Positions 15,456 through 22,304 of a DNA stretch of 24,404 nt are shown here, in pieces; position 1 is the stretch's first letter; each line of letters opens with the position of its first letter. Both the position numbers and the translations under genes were made by a program. Under the pieces are notes generated by a model, which saw only the letters and a list, made by a program, of their open reading frames with translations, had not been told where the DNA came from and made no database searches. This stretch comes from JACDET01 sp038253825 (lineage in GTDB: Bacteria > Patescibacteriota > Microgenomatia > Levybacterales > UBA12049): contig JBBSGT010000018.1 in the NCBI GenBank assembly GCA_038253825.1, forward strand, positions 1 to 24,404. Reading direction: 5' to 3'.

Positions 15456-15791
15456 ATGCACTGGCAGGAAATAGTACTCACAACTGGGCAAGTAATATTT
15501 ATTATTGCACTCTTCCCTTCAATTCTAAGTAAAGATAAACCAGCGCTACAGACAAGTTTTTTAACTTCAGCAGTCTCTCTCAGTATCTCAATTGTCTACA
15601 TAACTTTGAACATAAAATTTGCTGCAATCTCCGCAGGGATTAATGGAATATTGTGGCTTATTCTTGCTGTCCAAAAATATAAACAAAAAAAATTGATATA
15701 TCTACGTAATGCGGTCATAAGCTCTAGCAGTTCTCTTGATAAAAAGTTCCAGGGTTGCACCCTCCGGGGCATTACGATTAAGGCTCTTTAG
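15456..15791 (+). CDS. small three-helix membrane protein of unknown function
   Basis: The N-terminal 80 residues hold three hydrophobic helices (VLTTGQVIFIIALFP, FLTSAVSLSISIVYITL, FAAISAGINGILWLILAVQ) and end in a basic KYKQKK. The LPSILSKDKPAL-like loop after helix 1 gives it the look of small SemiSWEET/PnuC-sized proteins, but no family is certain. The last ~30 residues (ISSSSSLDKKF..GITIKAL) are encoded by the 50-bp repeat and spacer and look non-native. One base fewer in the A8 run at 15684-15691 would end the protein right after KYKQKN. The start is supported by an extended -10 six bases upstream. Confidence 0.65.
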   Translation: MHWQEIVLTTGQVIFIIALFPSILSKDKPALQTSFLTSAVSLSISIVYITLNIKFAAISAGINGILWLILAVQKYKQKKLIYLRNAVISSSSSLDKKFQGCTLRGITIKAL

Positions 15792-15793
15792 CT
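15745..15793 (+). repeat. 50-bp direct repeat, copy 2
   Basis: AGTTCCAGGGTTGCACCCTC, then CGGGGCATTACGA and AAGGCTCTTTAGCT repeat the block at 15353. This copy overlaps the 3' end of the membrane-protein frame and supplies its stop codon. Confidence 0.75.
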
Positions 15794-15816
15794 GACTGAT
15801 CTATTATTTTCAAGTT

Positions 15817-16040
15817 TTAATTTAAGAGTTTTTGGAACGCTTCTCTTGTCTTTCCTGCTTGTCTAAGAATACTACTAAATGTTCCTACTGCTACTTCTTT
15901 ATGAAAAGGAATTATAACAGTATGAACCTTTTCTTCTCCTTTTTTCATTAGTTTAATATGGCTTCCTTTTTGGCTAATAAATGAGAAGCCTGCTTTTTCT
16001 AAAGTGGCATAATGATTCTTGCAGAATATAGTCTGGGCAT
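15817..16040 (-). pseudogene. hicA: frameshifted HicA toxin
   Basis: The frame ending at 15817 encodes a clear HicA core: LEKAGFSFISQKGSHIKL with the catalytic His in GSH, then HTVIIPFHKEV, GTFSSILRQAG and TREAFQKLL. The natural N-terminus (MPRLYSARIIM) starts at the ATG 16040 in another frame; the two join near 16001-16015. The total of 224 bases is not a multiple of three. HicA is an mRNA-cutting dsRBD-fold toxin of about 70-80 residues, which fits the corrected length. It lies 3 bp after hicB, in hicB-hicA order. As written no functional toxin is made. Confidence 0.75.
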
Positions 16041-16043
16041 GGA

Positions 16044-16247
16044 TTAAATGGTGAGACTTTGAAGTTTAGGATTGTTTATATGGGTAAGATCTCTATCATC
16101 TTGATCTTCAAAGTACAGTTCAAGTGCCTCTTTTAAGTTTTCTAATCCTTCTTTTTCTGTAATACCTTGACTAGTAACTTCAACTTCAAGTGCTTTCGCT
16201 ACATACCATTTATCTTCTTTCCAAACGACTGCATTTTTTTGTTTCAT
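16044..16247 (-). CDS. hicB: HicB family antitoxin
   Basis: The 67-residue protein has the short HicB layout: a beta-rich start (AVVWKEDKWYVAKALEVEV), TSQGITEKEGLENLKEALELYFED and a short tail. This partial RNase H-like fold binds HicA; this small form lacks a C-terminal DNA-binding domain. The ATG at 16247 is supported by an extended -10 (TGTTATAAT) ending 6 nt upstream, so the transcript is probably leaderless. It is intact while its partner hicA is broken, so it may now be an orphan antitoxin able to neutralise a HicA made elsewhere, or simply the last part to decay. Confidence 0.85.
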   Translation of the reverse strand: MKQKNAVVWKEDKWYVAKALEVEVTSQGITEKEGLENLKEALELYFEDQDDRDLTHINNPKLQSLTI

Positions 16248-16253
16248 GATATT

Positions 16254-16262
16254 ATTATAACA
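16254..16262 (-). promoter_or_regulatory. extended -10 promoter of hicB
   Basis: On the minus strand TGTTATAAT ends 6 nt before the hicB ATG. This spacing predicts a leaderless hicBA mRNA. Confidence 0.6.
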
Positions 16263-16426
16263 TGTACGAGCAATATCTAGTGCAGAAAGAAATTTTTTAT
16301 ATTACACTACATCGAAGAAAAAAGACAATACTATCAAGGTTCTCTAGCGCCATTTTTAGTCTCAATAAACTATATTTTCTCCCCATCCAAATTTATAAAC
16401 TCGTAAGATACGAGTACTAACTGAAT

Positions 16427-16690
16427 ATGAATATCCAAACGCACAGACAGTTAGTAATGCCCGTGCTTAAGAAGAATGGTGTTTCACATGCTTCTCTTTT
16501 TCGATCTGGGGTGCGTGGAGAAATTAAGGATGCATGAGATGGAGATATACTTGTTGAACTGCCAAAAAATATATGTGCTTTTGACTCTGTTACTGTAAAG
16601 GTTGTTCTTTAAGAAGAAATGGAGTCAACAGTAGGTAAAAAAGTTGATTTAGTGAAATATGCCCTCATTAAACCAGCTTTAACAAAATAA
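16427..16690 (+). pseudogene. decayed MNT-type nucleotidyltransferase (antitoxin of HEPN-MNT modules)
   Basis: An 87-codon frame reads as a minimal nucleotidyltransferase: LKKNGVSHASLFRSGVRGE, then DGDILVELPKN, FDSVTVKVVL, VGKKVDLVKYALIKPAL. Two in-frame stops interrupt it: TGA at 16535 just before DGDILVEL and TAA at 16610. The nucleotide-binding motif, usually FGSxxRGE, is FRSGVRGE, so the key Gly-Ser is damaged, while the Asp-x-Asp pair survives. In living systems such proteins silence a HEPN toxin by adding AMP or a similar group. A possible HEPN start follows at 16723. Confidence 0.7.
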
Positions 16691-16722
16691 ATTCTTCCTC
16701 ACCAGCAGCAGATTAAATAAAT

Positions 16723-16801
16723 ATGCAGAAAAGACATTGGGATTTACGTAAAGGATATTACATTTTCATTTGAACTTCTAAAATGCGCATTCTCCTGCTA
16801 G
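16723..16801 (+). pseudogene. possible HEPN remnant downstream of the nucleotidyltransferase
   Basis: An ATG at 16723 opens a short frame, and one base later a second frame reads RKDIGIYVKDITFSFELLKC. That loosely resembles the first helix of HEPN proteins that pair with MNT genes. Position and strand fit, but the match is short and needs a frameshift, so the call is weak. Confidence 0.2.
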
Positions 16802-16804
16802 ATA

Positions 16805-16813
16805 TGGTAAAAT
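16805..16813 (+). promoter_or_regulatory. extended -10 promoter with leaderless spacing
   Basis: TGGTAAAAT ends 7 nt before the ATG at 16821, again predicting a leaderless mRNA. Confidence 0.5.
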
Positions 16814-16820
16814 ACGGGCT

Positions 16821-17027
16821 ATGAGTGCGGAAAACAATCAATCGCCACCACCAGAGCGTCAAGAAGATGAACAGAAACCACCAATTGCCCCGTTTTCAGG
16901 AGGGCCACCTGAGATTGTATTGCCGAATCAACTATTAAATCTAGCAGACGTCCGGCGTCCACCTTCAGAACTAAGATATAAAAGCTCTCGGAAACAAGAA
17001 AAGCTTCGAGACCGGCATAAAAGGTAA
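16821..17027 (+). CDS. small Pro-rich, probably disordered protein
   Basis: The 68-residue protein is Pro/Gln/Glu-rich at the start (NNQSPPPERQEDEQKPP), has a short conserved-looking centre (PEIVLPNQLLNLADVRRPP) and a very basic end (SSRKQEKLRDRHKR). No domain is recognised. The start is supported by the -10 box 7 nt upstream and a terminator follows the stop, so a real transcription unit is likely. It may be a nucleic-acid- or partner-binding small protein. Confidence 0.55.
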   Translation: MSAENNQSPPPERQEDEQKPPIAPFSGGPPEIVLPNQLLNLADVRRPPSELRYKSSRKQEKLRDRHKR

Positions 17028-17028
17028 C

Positions 17029-17066
17029 GCACGTGCTTTCCCTTTAATGGGTATCATGTGCATTTT
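17029..17066 (+). terminator. terminator-like hairpin after the small Pro-rich gene
   Basis: GCACGTG (17029-17035) pairs with CATGTGC (17055-17061) with one G-U pair, and an inner CCC/GGG extends it; ATTTT follows. Confidence 0.5.
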
Positions 17067-17201
17067 CGGTCATTGCTAAACGCCACGTAATTAATTTAGT
17101 TTAGACTTTTTGTTGGTAACGACAATTTCTGTTTTGAAAAAAGAGGTATCAAAAAACGTACAGAGTAAGGATAAAATATAAAATCTTTTCTCGTGAGGGT
17201 T

Positions 17202-18120
17202 TTATGATTGTGGCCTTAAATCTTTAAAAACCGGACCAGTAACAGTTTTAACACAGCTGATTGTATAGGCACTATAGTCAAGTGGAGCATCATTCGCTCC
17301 AAGAGGAGGATTAAGTCCCGTATCGGGAATGTCTACATTCAGATTTGCTCCACAAACATCCTTAATAGCTTTGGCATTAACTGCCTCTCTTGCATCTACC
17401 GTTATACCGAGCAGTTCCCCTTGCTCATTTACTAAAGCTGCACCATCCATGGCATTTACGAGGTGAACCCCTTGGCTTGCAGGGGTTGCAAGAATAGCTT
17501 GTTCGTTTGCAGAAAGGCCTAATACTTTCCCCCCCTACTACTTCCCTTTGAGGAAGGATGGTATAAGCAGTCATATCGGTTCCAAGAGAATCAGGGTCTG
17601 CCCAACGGAGCGGTGTTATGTGGGATTCCCTGGCTGCTTCTGCCGGAGTCAGATCAAGCCGAACGAATGCTGCTGCATCAGTAGCTTCTGATGCGTCTTC
17701 CATCGGATGTGCTGAAAGTGTCAGGCGTTGACGATCAGCATCCCTTATCTCAAATGTGCCATGTTCCAAATCTTTAGGGACAACGGCTAAAATAAAGGGT
17801 TGCTGATCCTTTGCTCCATGCATAAATACACCTTGTGTATGCGTTTCAGGATGTCCCACGAGAGACAATTGCATGAGTGCATCTGCACTTTGTTTTACCT
17901 TCTCCGAGATAGTAAGGCTGTCAGGCATTTTATCCATATGAATCTGTACAGGACTATTGTCCGTAACTGAACATGCTGAAATAGACTCTCCTGCTCCAAG
18001 TAACGCAAGCATTCCAGCTCCTGCTACCACAAAGCGACGTGCTTTATTATTCTTTTGCCTGCTTTCGGGGGCGGCTGTTGTATCAACGACTGATGGCCTT
18101 GCATCTCCTGCTTCTGACAT
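17202..18120 (-). CDS. lipoprotein with a trypsin-like fold but no catalytic Ser (frame broken at a C7 run)
   Basis: Read from the ATG at 18120 the protein is about 305 residues after removing one base from the C7 run at 17529-17535; as written it is split into two overlapping frames. The N-terminus has ARRFVVAGAGMLALLGAG and a lipobox-like ISAC (Cys50), so it is likely an exported lipoprotein, possibly by the twin-arginine route. The rest follows a HtrA/trypsin-like order: THTQGVFMHG, FILAVVPK where an H-V motif would stand, DAAAFVRLD, and NAMDGAALVNEQGELLGI where proteases have GNSGGPLV. Both catalytic His and Ser appear to be missing, so it is probably a pseudoprotease. Codons are GC-richer than in most neighbours. 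A longer start at 18192 is less likely because it would bury the signal sequence. Confidence 0.6.
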
Positions 18121-18403
18121 AGTATAAAAGAAAGTATAGTGCTTTTCACCGCTTAGTGTCAATTCAGAAGGGGTAAAAAAACATAAGCTCAACAGCGCTA
18201 CTTCCTTTCCCCCCCCAGATCATAAAGCGCATTTTACAAAAACCATTGTCTCCTAAGACACATTGTGGAGCTTATCCCTTCCCAAAGAAACCAGAAGCTC
18301 TGTTTTGTACTGTTGCTGTTTGGTGTCTCTGCTTCTTGGGTAACGTAAAAAAGTGTAGGACAAAAACTATGGGAAATGTCTGGGGGATGTGGCATTGTCG
18401 CCT

Positions 18404-18979
18404 CTATCGAGTCTTTTGTGGGAGCAGTACTGCAATATCTGGATGCATTTTCGCAGGACTAACTCGTTGCCATGCTCTTTGCAGTCTTTTTATTTCACTT
18501 GTATCAGTTCTCATGCCATGTACCCGATTGAGGCTTTTCGCAACAAACTCTGTTACGCCAAGCGCCCCCATATAATTACCTGCATAGTGGGCATTCCATC
18601 TTTCAGGAGTAGGATATCCGCCATATTCAGAAACCAAAAAAGCCGGATCTAATGCGTCTGGCTGTGTGTACTTTGCTTGACGCTCATATAGCGCATCCCC
18701 GTTTAGGGAAAGAGAAACTGATTGTGGTCTGCTCCCTGGATGCTCAAACGCAACAGTTACTAATTTGTGATGAGCTGGAAGGCGTAACGTAACCTCCTCT
18801 CCGAAGTACGGTGGCGAAAAAGTATGCTGCTCTCTATAGACCTCTGTACTAGTTCCTGTGATTTGGATATCACGACCATCCAAAGAGACAGGTTCCTGTG
18901 GCACTTCAGTAGCGCGTACTCGCCTTACATAGTTGAAAAAACTTTCATCTATATACGCTCCACTCGTTGAGATATCCAT
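18404..18979 (-). CDS. hypothetical protein, 191 residues
   Basis: The frame has protein-like composition with alternating beta-type stretches (FGEEVTLRLPAHHKLVTVAF, SVSLSLNGDALYERQ) and a Tyr/Gly-rich part (EYGGYPTPERWNAHYAG). It ends in a basic helix region (SEIKRLQRAWQRV). No family is recognised. The frame continues upstream of the ATG without a stop (IIVILPTAEHNP), so the protein may be longer at the N-terminus. TATACT at 19007-19002 could be its -10, giving a 15-nt leader from the ATG at 18979. Its GC-richer codons match the lipoprotein gene 280 bp downstream on the same strand, and the two may have arrived together. Confidence 0.6.
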   Translation of the reverse strand: MDISTSGAYIDESFFNYVRRVRATEVPQEPVSLDGRDIQITGTSTEVYREQHTFSPPYFGEEVTLRLPAHHKLVTVAFEHPGSRPQSVSLSLNGDALYERQAKYTQPDALDPAFLVSEYGGYPTPERWNAHYAGNYMGALGVTEFVAKSLNRVHGMRTDTSEIKRLQRAWQRVSPAKMHPDIAVLLPQKTR

Positions 18980-18985
18980 AGGATT

Positions 18986-19267
18986 GTGCTCTGCAGTGGG
19001 GAGTATAACGATTATCTTAAATTAATAGTACTCTTGTATAAATTACATGAGTATAATCTTTCTAAGAACTATACAAAAGAGGCATTACATAAATATCCCA
19101 ATGGAGCAGGACTTTATTTTCTCCTCGGTGTTATTGAATATAAAATAGGTGACAAGCAAGATGCTCTCAAGCATTTAGCAATCGGTTATCAACTGAGCCA
19201 AGATCCTCAAATTGCAAATGCGTATGCAATGATTAAACGAAACAAACGTATAGATTTACCTATATAA
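18986..19267 (+). CDS. TPR-like protein, probably an N-terminally truncated fragment
   Basis: From a GTG at 18986 the 93 residues are helical with TPR spacing: YTKEALHKYPNGAGLYFLLG, then EYKIGDKQDALKHLAIGYQL. At most two and a half repeats fit. No ATG exists in frame and the open frame begins only at 18971, so this may be the 3' part of a larger TPR gene or a frameshifted one. Its first bases overlap the promoter region of the divergent unknown gene. TPR units bind other proteins; nothing here tells which. Confidence 0.45.
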   Translation: MLCSGEYNDYLKLIVLLYKLHEYNLSKNYTKEALHKYPNGAGLYFLLGVIEYKIGDKQDALKHLAIGYQLSQDPQIANAYAMIKRNKRIDLPI

Positions 19268-19294
19268 TATAACACGGAGTGTCTAGGAAGAAAT

Positions 19295-19651
19295 TTAGCC
19301 ACTATAAATCATAGCAGCCCCTCTTGTATCAGTAGTCAAGAAAGCAGTCTTGACCTGAGCGGGATAAAAATCATATGCAACAACTACTTTCATATAAAGT
19401 GTATTATTAGAAATTGATTGATCTATAAATCCCTCTGAATATAACACTGTGCAGTCATCTTTTATACCAATTTTATAAGGAAATTGTATGGTTGTTTCGA
19501 TTACTCCAATAGAAGACTCCAAATATTGGCGGTCAGGGTGCCATTTGAGATGACCGGTAAGACTTAGCTCAGTCCAAATAACAGGTCTGTCTTGATAATC
19601 AGTTACTGATAGAGCTACGCATACTCCGTAGGCAGGAAAGAATTGCGTACG
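19295..19651 (-). CDS. hypothetical protein without a visible start, probably partial
   Basis: A minus frame open from 19651 to the TAA at 19295 has 118 codons with convincing sequence: FFPAYGVCVALSVTDYQD, PVIWTELSLTGHLKWHPD, FPYKIGIKDDCTVLYSEG and FYPAQVKTAFLTTDTRGA. It looks like a beta-sandwich or barrel protein. The only start codon inside is a TTG at 19522, which would remove a third of it. The frame before 19651 (ESFVIHNVRNSF) could continue it after a frameshift near 19640. No family is recognised; I infer a 5'-truncated or frameshifted gene. Confidence 0.5.
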   Translation of the reverse strand, partial: RTQFFPAYGVCVALSVTDYQDRPVIWTELSLTGHLKWHPDRQYLESSIGVIETTIQFPYKIGIKDDCTVLYSEGFIDQSISNNTLYMKVVVAYDFYPAQVKTAFLTTDTRGAAMIYSG

Positions 19652-19680
19652 TTATGTATTACAAAACTCTCGTTGAGCTG

Positions 19681-19836
19681 TCAATATGGGATGATTGTAT
19701 ATATGTGCCCATATTTACTTTCATACCCTGCTGTTTTTGTTAACTCAGTGAGAATTGTCTGTTTTCCTTTTATATTCGCTTTATCATATCGAGTACGAGG
19801 CTGTTCTAAATACGCTTTTGCTACTTTCGTTTTCAT
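19681..19836 (-). pseudogene. N-terminal fragment of a transposase/integrase
   Basis: The ATG at 19836 opens 51 residues that match the N-terminal helix-turn-helix of integrase-core transposases: RTRYDKANIKGKQTILTEL and TKTAGYESKYGHI, where the family has RYxKASKKEKxxILDEF and TGYxRKYA. It stops before any DDE catalytic domain. A GGGAGGGGG ribosome site sits in the loop of a 12-bp inverted repeat spanning the start. The rest of the element is missing, replaced by unrelated sequence. Confidence 0.55.
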
Positions 19837-19870
19837 TAAAATCACCCCCTCCCATGGTGTGATTTTAATG
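19834..19870. repeat. 12-bp inverted repeat around a transposase start
   Basis: CATTAAAATCAC (19834-19845) and GTGATTTTAATG (19859-19870) are exact reverse complements with a 13-nt C/G-rich spacer. In the minus-strand RNA the start codon would lie in the stem and the ribosome site in the loop. It could be translation control or a remnant of an element end. Confidence 0.7.
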
Positions 19871-19885
19871 AGTCAATTCTCTAGA

Positions 19886-19914
19886 TTGAAATCTCCCATG
19901 TAAGTAGCTATACT
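19886..19914 (+). promoter_or_regulatory. promoter of the lemA operon, leaderless spacing
   Basis: TTGAAA (19886-19891), a 17-nt spacer and TATACT (19909-19914) form a near-consensus promoter; only 6 nt lie between the -10 and the ATG at 19921. Confidence 0.75.
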
Positions 19915-19920
19915 TGGTAT

Positions 19921-20490
19921 ATGAAATCTTGGGTACCGATTGCGGTCATCGCTGGAATAATTTTACTTTTTGCTATATGGATCGGGGGAGCATATAATTC
20001 CCTTGTTGTGGACCGTGTGGGTGTCCAAACAGCGCAAGCGCAAGTAGAAACACAACTTCAAAGACGATTTGATCTCATTCCGAATCTTGAAGCAAGCGTC
20101 AAAGGTGCACAAATTCAGGAACAAAAAGTATTTAAAGATATCGCTCAAGCCCGCACGCACTATGCTGGGACTGCTCCTCAATCTGCCGACCGGGTACAGG
20201 CTGCTAATCAATATGAAAGTGCTATTGGCCGATTACTCGTAGTTGTTGAGAGTTATCCCCAACTCCAGTCAAATCAGGCAATACAAGATCTAATGACACA
20301 GCTTGAAGGAACTGAAAACAGAATTAGTGTCGCCCGGCAGCGATATAATGAAACAGATCAACTCTATATGCAACATCTCCAAACGTTTCCTGGAAATATC
20401 ATTGCTGGAATGTTTCATTTCCTACCATTACCTCTCTTCCAAAGTACTCCTGGTGCTGAAACAGCTCCGAAAGTAAATTTCAATCAATAG
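19921..20490 (+). CDS. lemA: LemA family protein
   Basis: The 189-residue protein has one N-terminal membrane helix (VIAGIILLFAIWIGGAYNSL) and then the LemA helical domain. Signatures are AYNSLV, QVETQLQRRFDLIPNLEASV, and YPQLQSNQAIQDLMTQLEGTENRISVARQRYNE with FPGNIIAGMF near the end. Length and order match the family. LemA proteins are membrane-anchored helical bundles of unclear function, often beside TPM-domain genes, as here (1 bp to the next ATG). The strong promoter six bases before the ATG predicts a leaderless dicistronic mRNA. Confidence 0.92.
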   Translation: MKSWVPIAVIAGIILLFAIWIGGAYNSLVVDRVGVQTAQAQVETQLQRRFDLIPNLEASVKGAQIQEQKVFKDIAQARTHYAGTAPQSADRVQAANQYESAIGRLLVVVESYPQLQSNQAIQDLMTQLEGTENRISVARQRYNETDQLYMQHLQTFPGNIIAGMFHFLPLPLFQSTPGAETAPKVNFNQ

Positions 20491-20491
20491 T

Positions 20492-21238
20492 ATGAAGCGG
20501 TTTATTGTAGTCTTCGTATCCTTTTTTTTTCTCTCAATTAGCACTGCGTTTGCAGCAACTAATTCCTATCCTGATTATACCGGCTTCGTGAATGATTTTT
20601 CTCATGTGCTTTCAATGGACTCTGCCGCACAGTTAGACAGAAAATTAGCTCTGTTTAATCAAAAAACGACAAATCAAATAGCAGTCGTTACAGTGGACAC
20701 TACACAACCTGAAACAATTGAAGAATATGGAATTCATCTTTCGGATAAATGGAAAGTTGGACAAAAAGGAAAAGATAATGGCATCATTATGATTTTCGCA
20801 ATAAAGGATCATCAGATGCGAATTGAAGTCGGGCGTGGGCTTGAAGGCGATGTAACCGATGTGCAGTCAAAACATATTCAAACCGATATTATAGAACCCG
20901 CATTTAAACAAGGGCACTATGAAACAGGAATCAATGACGGAGCAAATGCGGTTATTGGAACAATAATGCATGATCAAAATTATGCCAAATCATTAACAGC
21001 AACAAACCCCGCACAGGCGCCCCCGCAACAACTGTCAGGAGTGAGTATCCTGTTTCTCATTCTGCTTCTAATCGTTATAGTATTACTCAGTATCTTTACC
21101 CCTTTTGGTGGGATTTTACTGTGGATCTTATTTTCTGTCTTAGGTGGAAGTAATGAGCGAGATAACGGCGGGGGTGGGGAGAATGATAAATTTGGAGGTG
21201 GAGGATTCTCAGGAGGAGGGTCTTCTGATAATTGGTAA
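20492..21238 (+). CDS. TPM domain protein (YgcG family)
   Basis: The 248-residue protein has a signal peptide (to about AFA-A, residue 22) and a TPM domain: YTGFVNDFSHVLS, NQIAVVTVDT, EYGIHLSDKWKVGQKGKDNGIIMI and RIEVGRGLEG. Then come one or two membrane helices (ILFLILLLIVIVLLSIF, GGILLWILFSVLGG) and a Gly-rich tail (GGGGFSGGGSSDNW). This is the classical YgcG arrangement, with the domain outside the membrane. The ATG is 1 bp after the lemA stop, so the pair is one operon. The tail resembles those of other family members and may mediate partner contacts. Confidence 0.92.
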   Translation: MKRFIVVFVSFFFLSISTAFAATNSYPDYTGFVNDFSHVLSMDSAAQLDRKLALFNQKTTNQIAVVTVDTTQPETIEEYGIHLSDKWKVGQKGKDNGIIMIFAIKDHQMRIEVGRGLEGDVTDVQSKHIQTDIIEPAFKQGHYETGINDGANAVIGTIMHDQNYAKSLTATNPAQAPPQQLSGVSILFLILLLIVIVLLSIFTPFGGILLWILFSVLGGSNERDNGGGGENDKFGGGGFSGGGSSDNW

Positions 21239-21329
21239 TCATCTCCTTGTAAAGACGAACTGTTTGAGTTATCCGTGATATAAATTATTTCCTGGAGGCA
21301 CTTTTTCCTCATGTCTTCACATATAGCCG

Positions 21330-21540
21330 TTAGCTTTTTTTCCTTTGCGAGAATATAAGTAAATCAAACTTTTCTATCGAGAATCCCTCAGTTAATTTTT
21401 CTACCAAATCATATGCTTGATAGCGAGTAGACTTTTTTCAAAAAAAGTACACATGCGTCTGGAAACGAATCTGAATAACCGTATAGCATAATTTGTAAAG
21501 CATGCAGCACTACTGATAAATCCTGCTGATTGTACGTCAC
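21330..21540 (-). pseudogene. small unknown gene with a frameshift
   Basis: Two minus frames join into one protein-like sequence: TYNQQDLSVVLHALQIMLYG and YSDSFPDACVLFL in the first, KKSTRYQAYDLVEKLTEGFS and IEKFDLLIFSQRKKS in the second. The shift lies at A6/T7 around 21432-21447. A GTG at 21540 is the best start, though the frame remains open further upstream. It is mostly helical; no family is recognised. A homopolymer error is possible, so it could be an intact gene in the living cell. Confidence 0.4.
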
Positions 21541-21591
21541 TCCTAACCAGTTGCTGCTAATTGGTTTAGGAAACGATTGTGTTTTACCTAG

Positions 21592-21861
21592 AAAAGAAAA
21601 ACAATAACTGCATCAGCAAATGATGGCACTTTTCGAAGAATAATTGAATTGTCGCCTGAAGACGAATGTATTTTTTGTTTATCTTCCCAGATAATGGTAG
21701 AAATTTTGGGTAAACTTAAGCGAATATTCTCATTGCCAAAAGACAGGTGACAAAATATACGAAAATTTCTAGATAAGAAAAATGTGGATATACCTGTTAC
21801 AATAATAGTAAGCAAAATACAGCAATTATTAAGCGGCAAAATTGTAGTTTTTCATAGCTAA
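21592..21861 (+). pseudogene. second decayed PIN-domain toxin, 5' end missing
   Basis: A plus frame of 89 codons with one TGA (21748-21750) reads as the PIN family of putative toxin components: NDGTFRRIIELSPEDECIF, LSSQIMVEILGKLKRIFSLP, then, past the stop, RKFLDKKNVDIPVT. The expected LDTN start motif is absent; the sequence before 21601 is broken by a TAG. The last part (IIVSKIQQLLSGKIVV) is unlike the normal acidic C-terminal motif. With one stop and no first catalytic Asp it is not functional. Confidence 0.55.
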
Positions 21862-21885
21862 ACAGGTTCTAATGTAATCCATCAC

Positions 21886-21940
21886 CCGCAGCAGCGGAAC
21901 CAGGTCGAGCAAAGCGAAGATCTCCGAAAGGGGACTCAAC
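21886..21940. repeat. GC-rich structured element, REP-like
   Basis: A sudden GC-rich block (CGCAGCAGCGGAACCAGG, TCGAGCAAAGCGAAGA, CTCCGAAAGGGGACTC) lies in AT-rich DNA just before a DUF5674 gene. CTCC-GAAA-GGGG and GAG/CTC can fold into a short GAAA-loop hairpin. It resembles repetitive extragenic palindromes by composition; there is only one copy in this window. Confidence 0.4.
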
Positions 21941-21962
21941 ATAAAATAATATCTATTAACCC

Positions 21963-22304
21963 ATGATCGTCACAAAAAATTCCTCTTTTACCAAAGAAGA
22001 AATTATACAGCTTCAAGAACAATTTGATGTCTATATCAAAACTGTCATTGATATGGAAAAGAAGACTTGTTCTGCCGGCTGTGATCTGCATGCTGATTCA
22101 GAAAAAGTATTACTCCAAGAAGGCTCATCTCAAGAAGATCTGTGGGGAGGAGGAATAAATATCGAAACAAAAGAGATTGACTATAACTCATTTATCAACA
22201 TTCGACCACAACAAAATAATACTACAATAGAAATTCAGTCTCCCGAAATCAAACAACAATTTGATAAACAGATGAAAGCATTCTTTAAAGAACTCTATGA
22301 ATAA
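21963..22304 (+). CDS. DUF5674 family protein
   Basis: The 113-residue protein shows the DUF5674 pattern: VYIKTVIDMEKK, a Gly/Asp stretch GCDLHADSEKVLLQEGSSQEDLWG, YNSFINIRPQQNN and a final helix. The family is widespread in Patescibacteria and cyanobacteria and has no assigned function; conserved His, Asp and Glu residues hint at metal binding. The ATG of the next gene overlaps its end by 8 bp, so the two are co-translated. No ribosome site is seen; TAATAT lies 10 nt before the ATG. Confidence 0.8.
   Translation: MIVTKNSSFTKEEIIQLQEQFDVYIKTVIDMEKKTCSAGCDLHADSEKVLLQEGSSQEDLWGGGINIETKEIDYNSFINIRPQQNNTTIEIQSPEIKQQFDKQMKAFFKELYE

Noticed and set aside
18246..18652. Two overlapping plus frames opposite the unknown minus gene
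   Set aside because: They are Cys/Ser/Phe-rich as expected of antisense shadows, and the minus frame has the more protein-like composition.
21588..21839. 83-residue minus frame
   Set aside because: The plus strand over the same bases reads as a PIN domain with a single stop, so the minus frame is a shadow.
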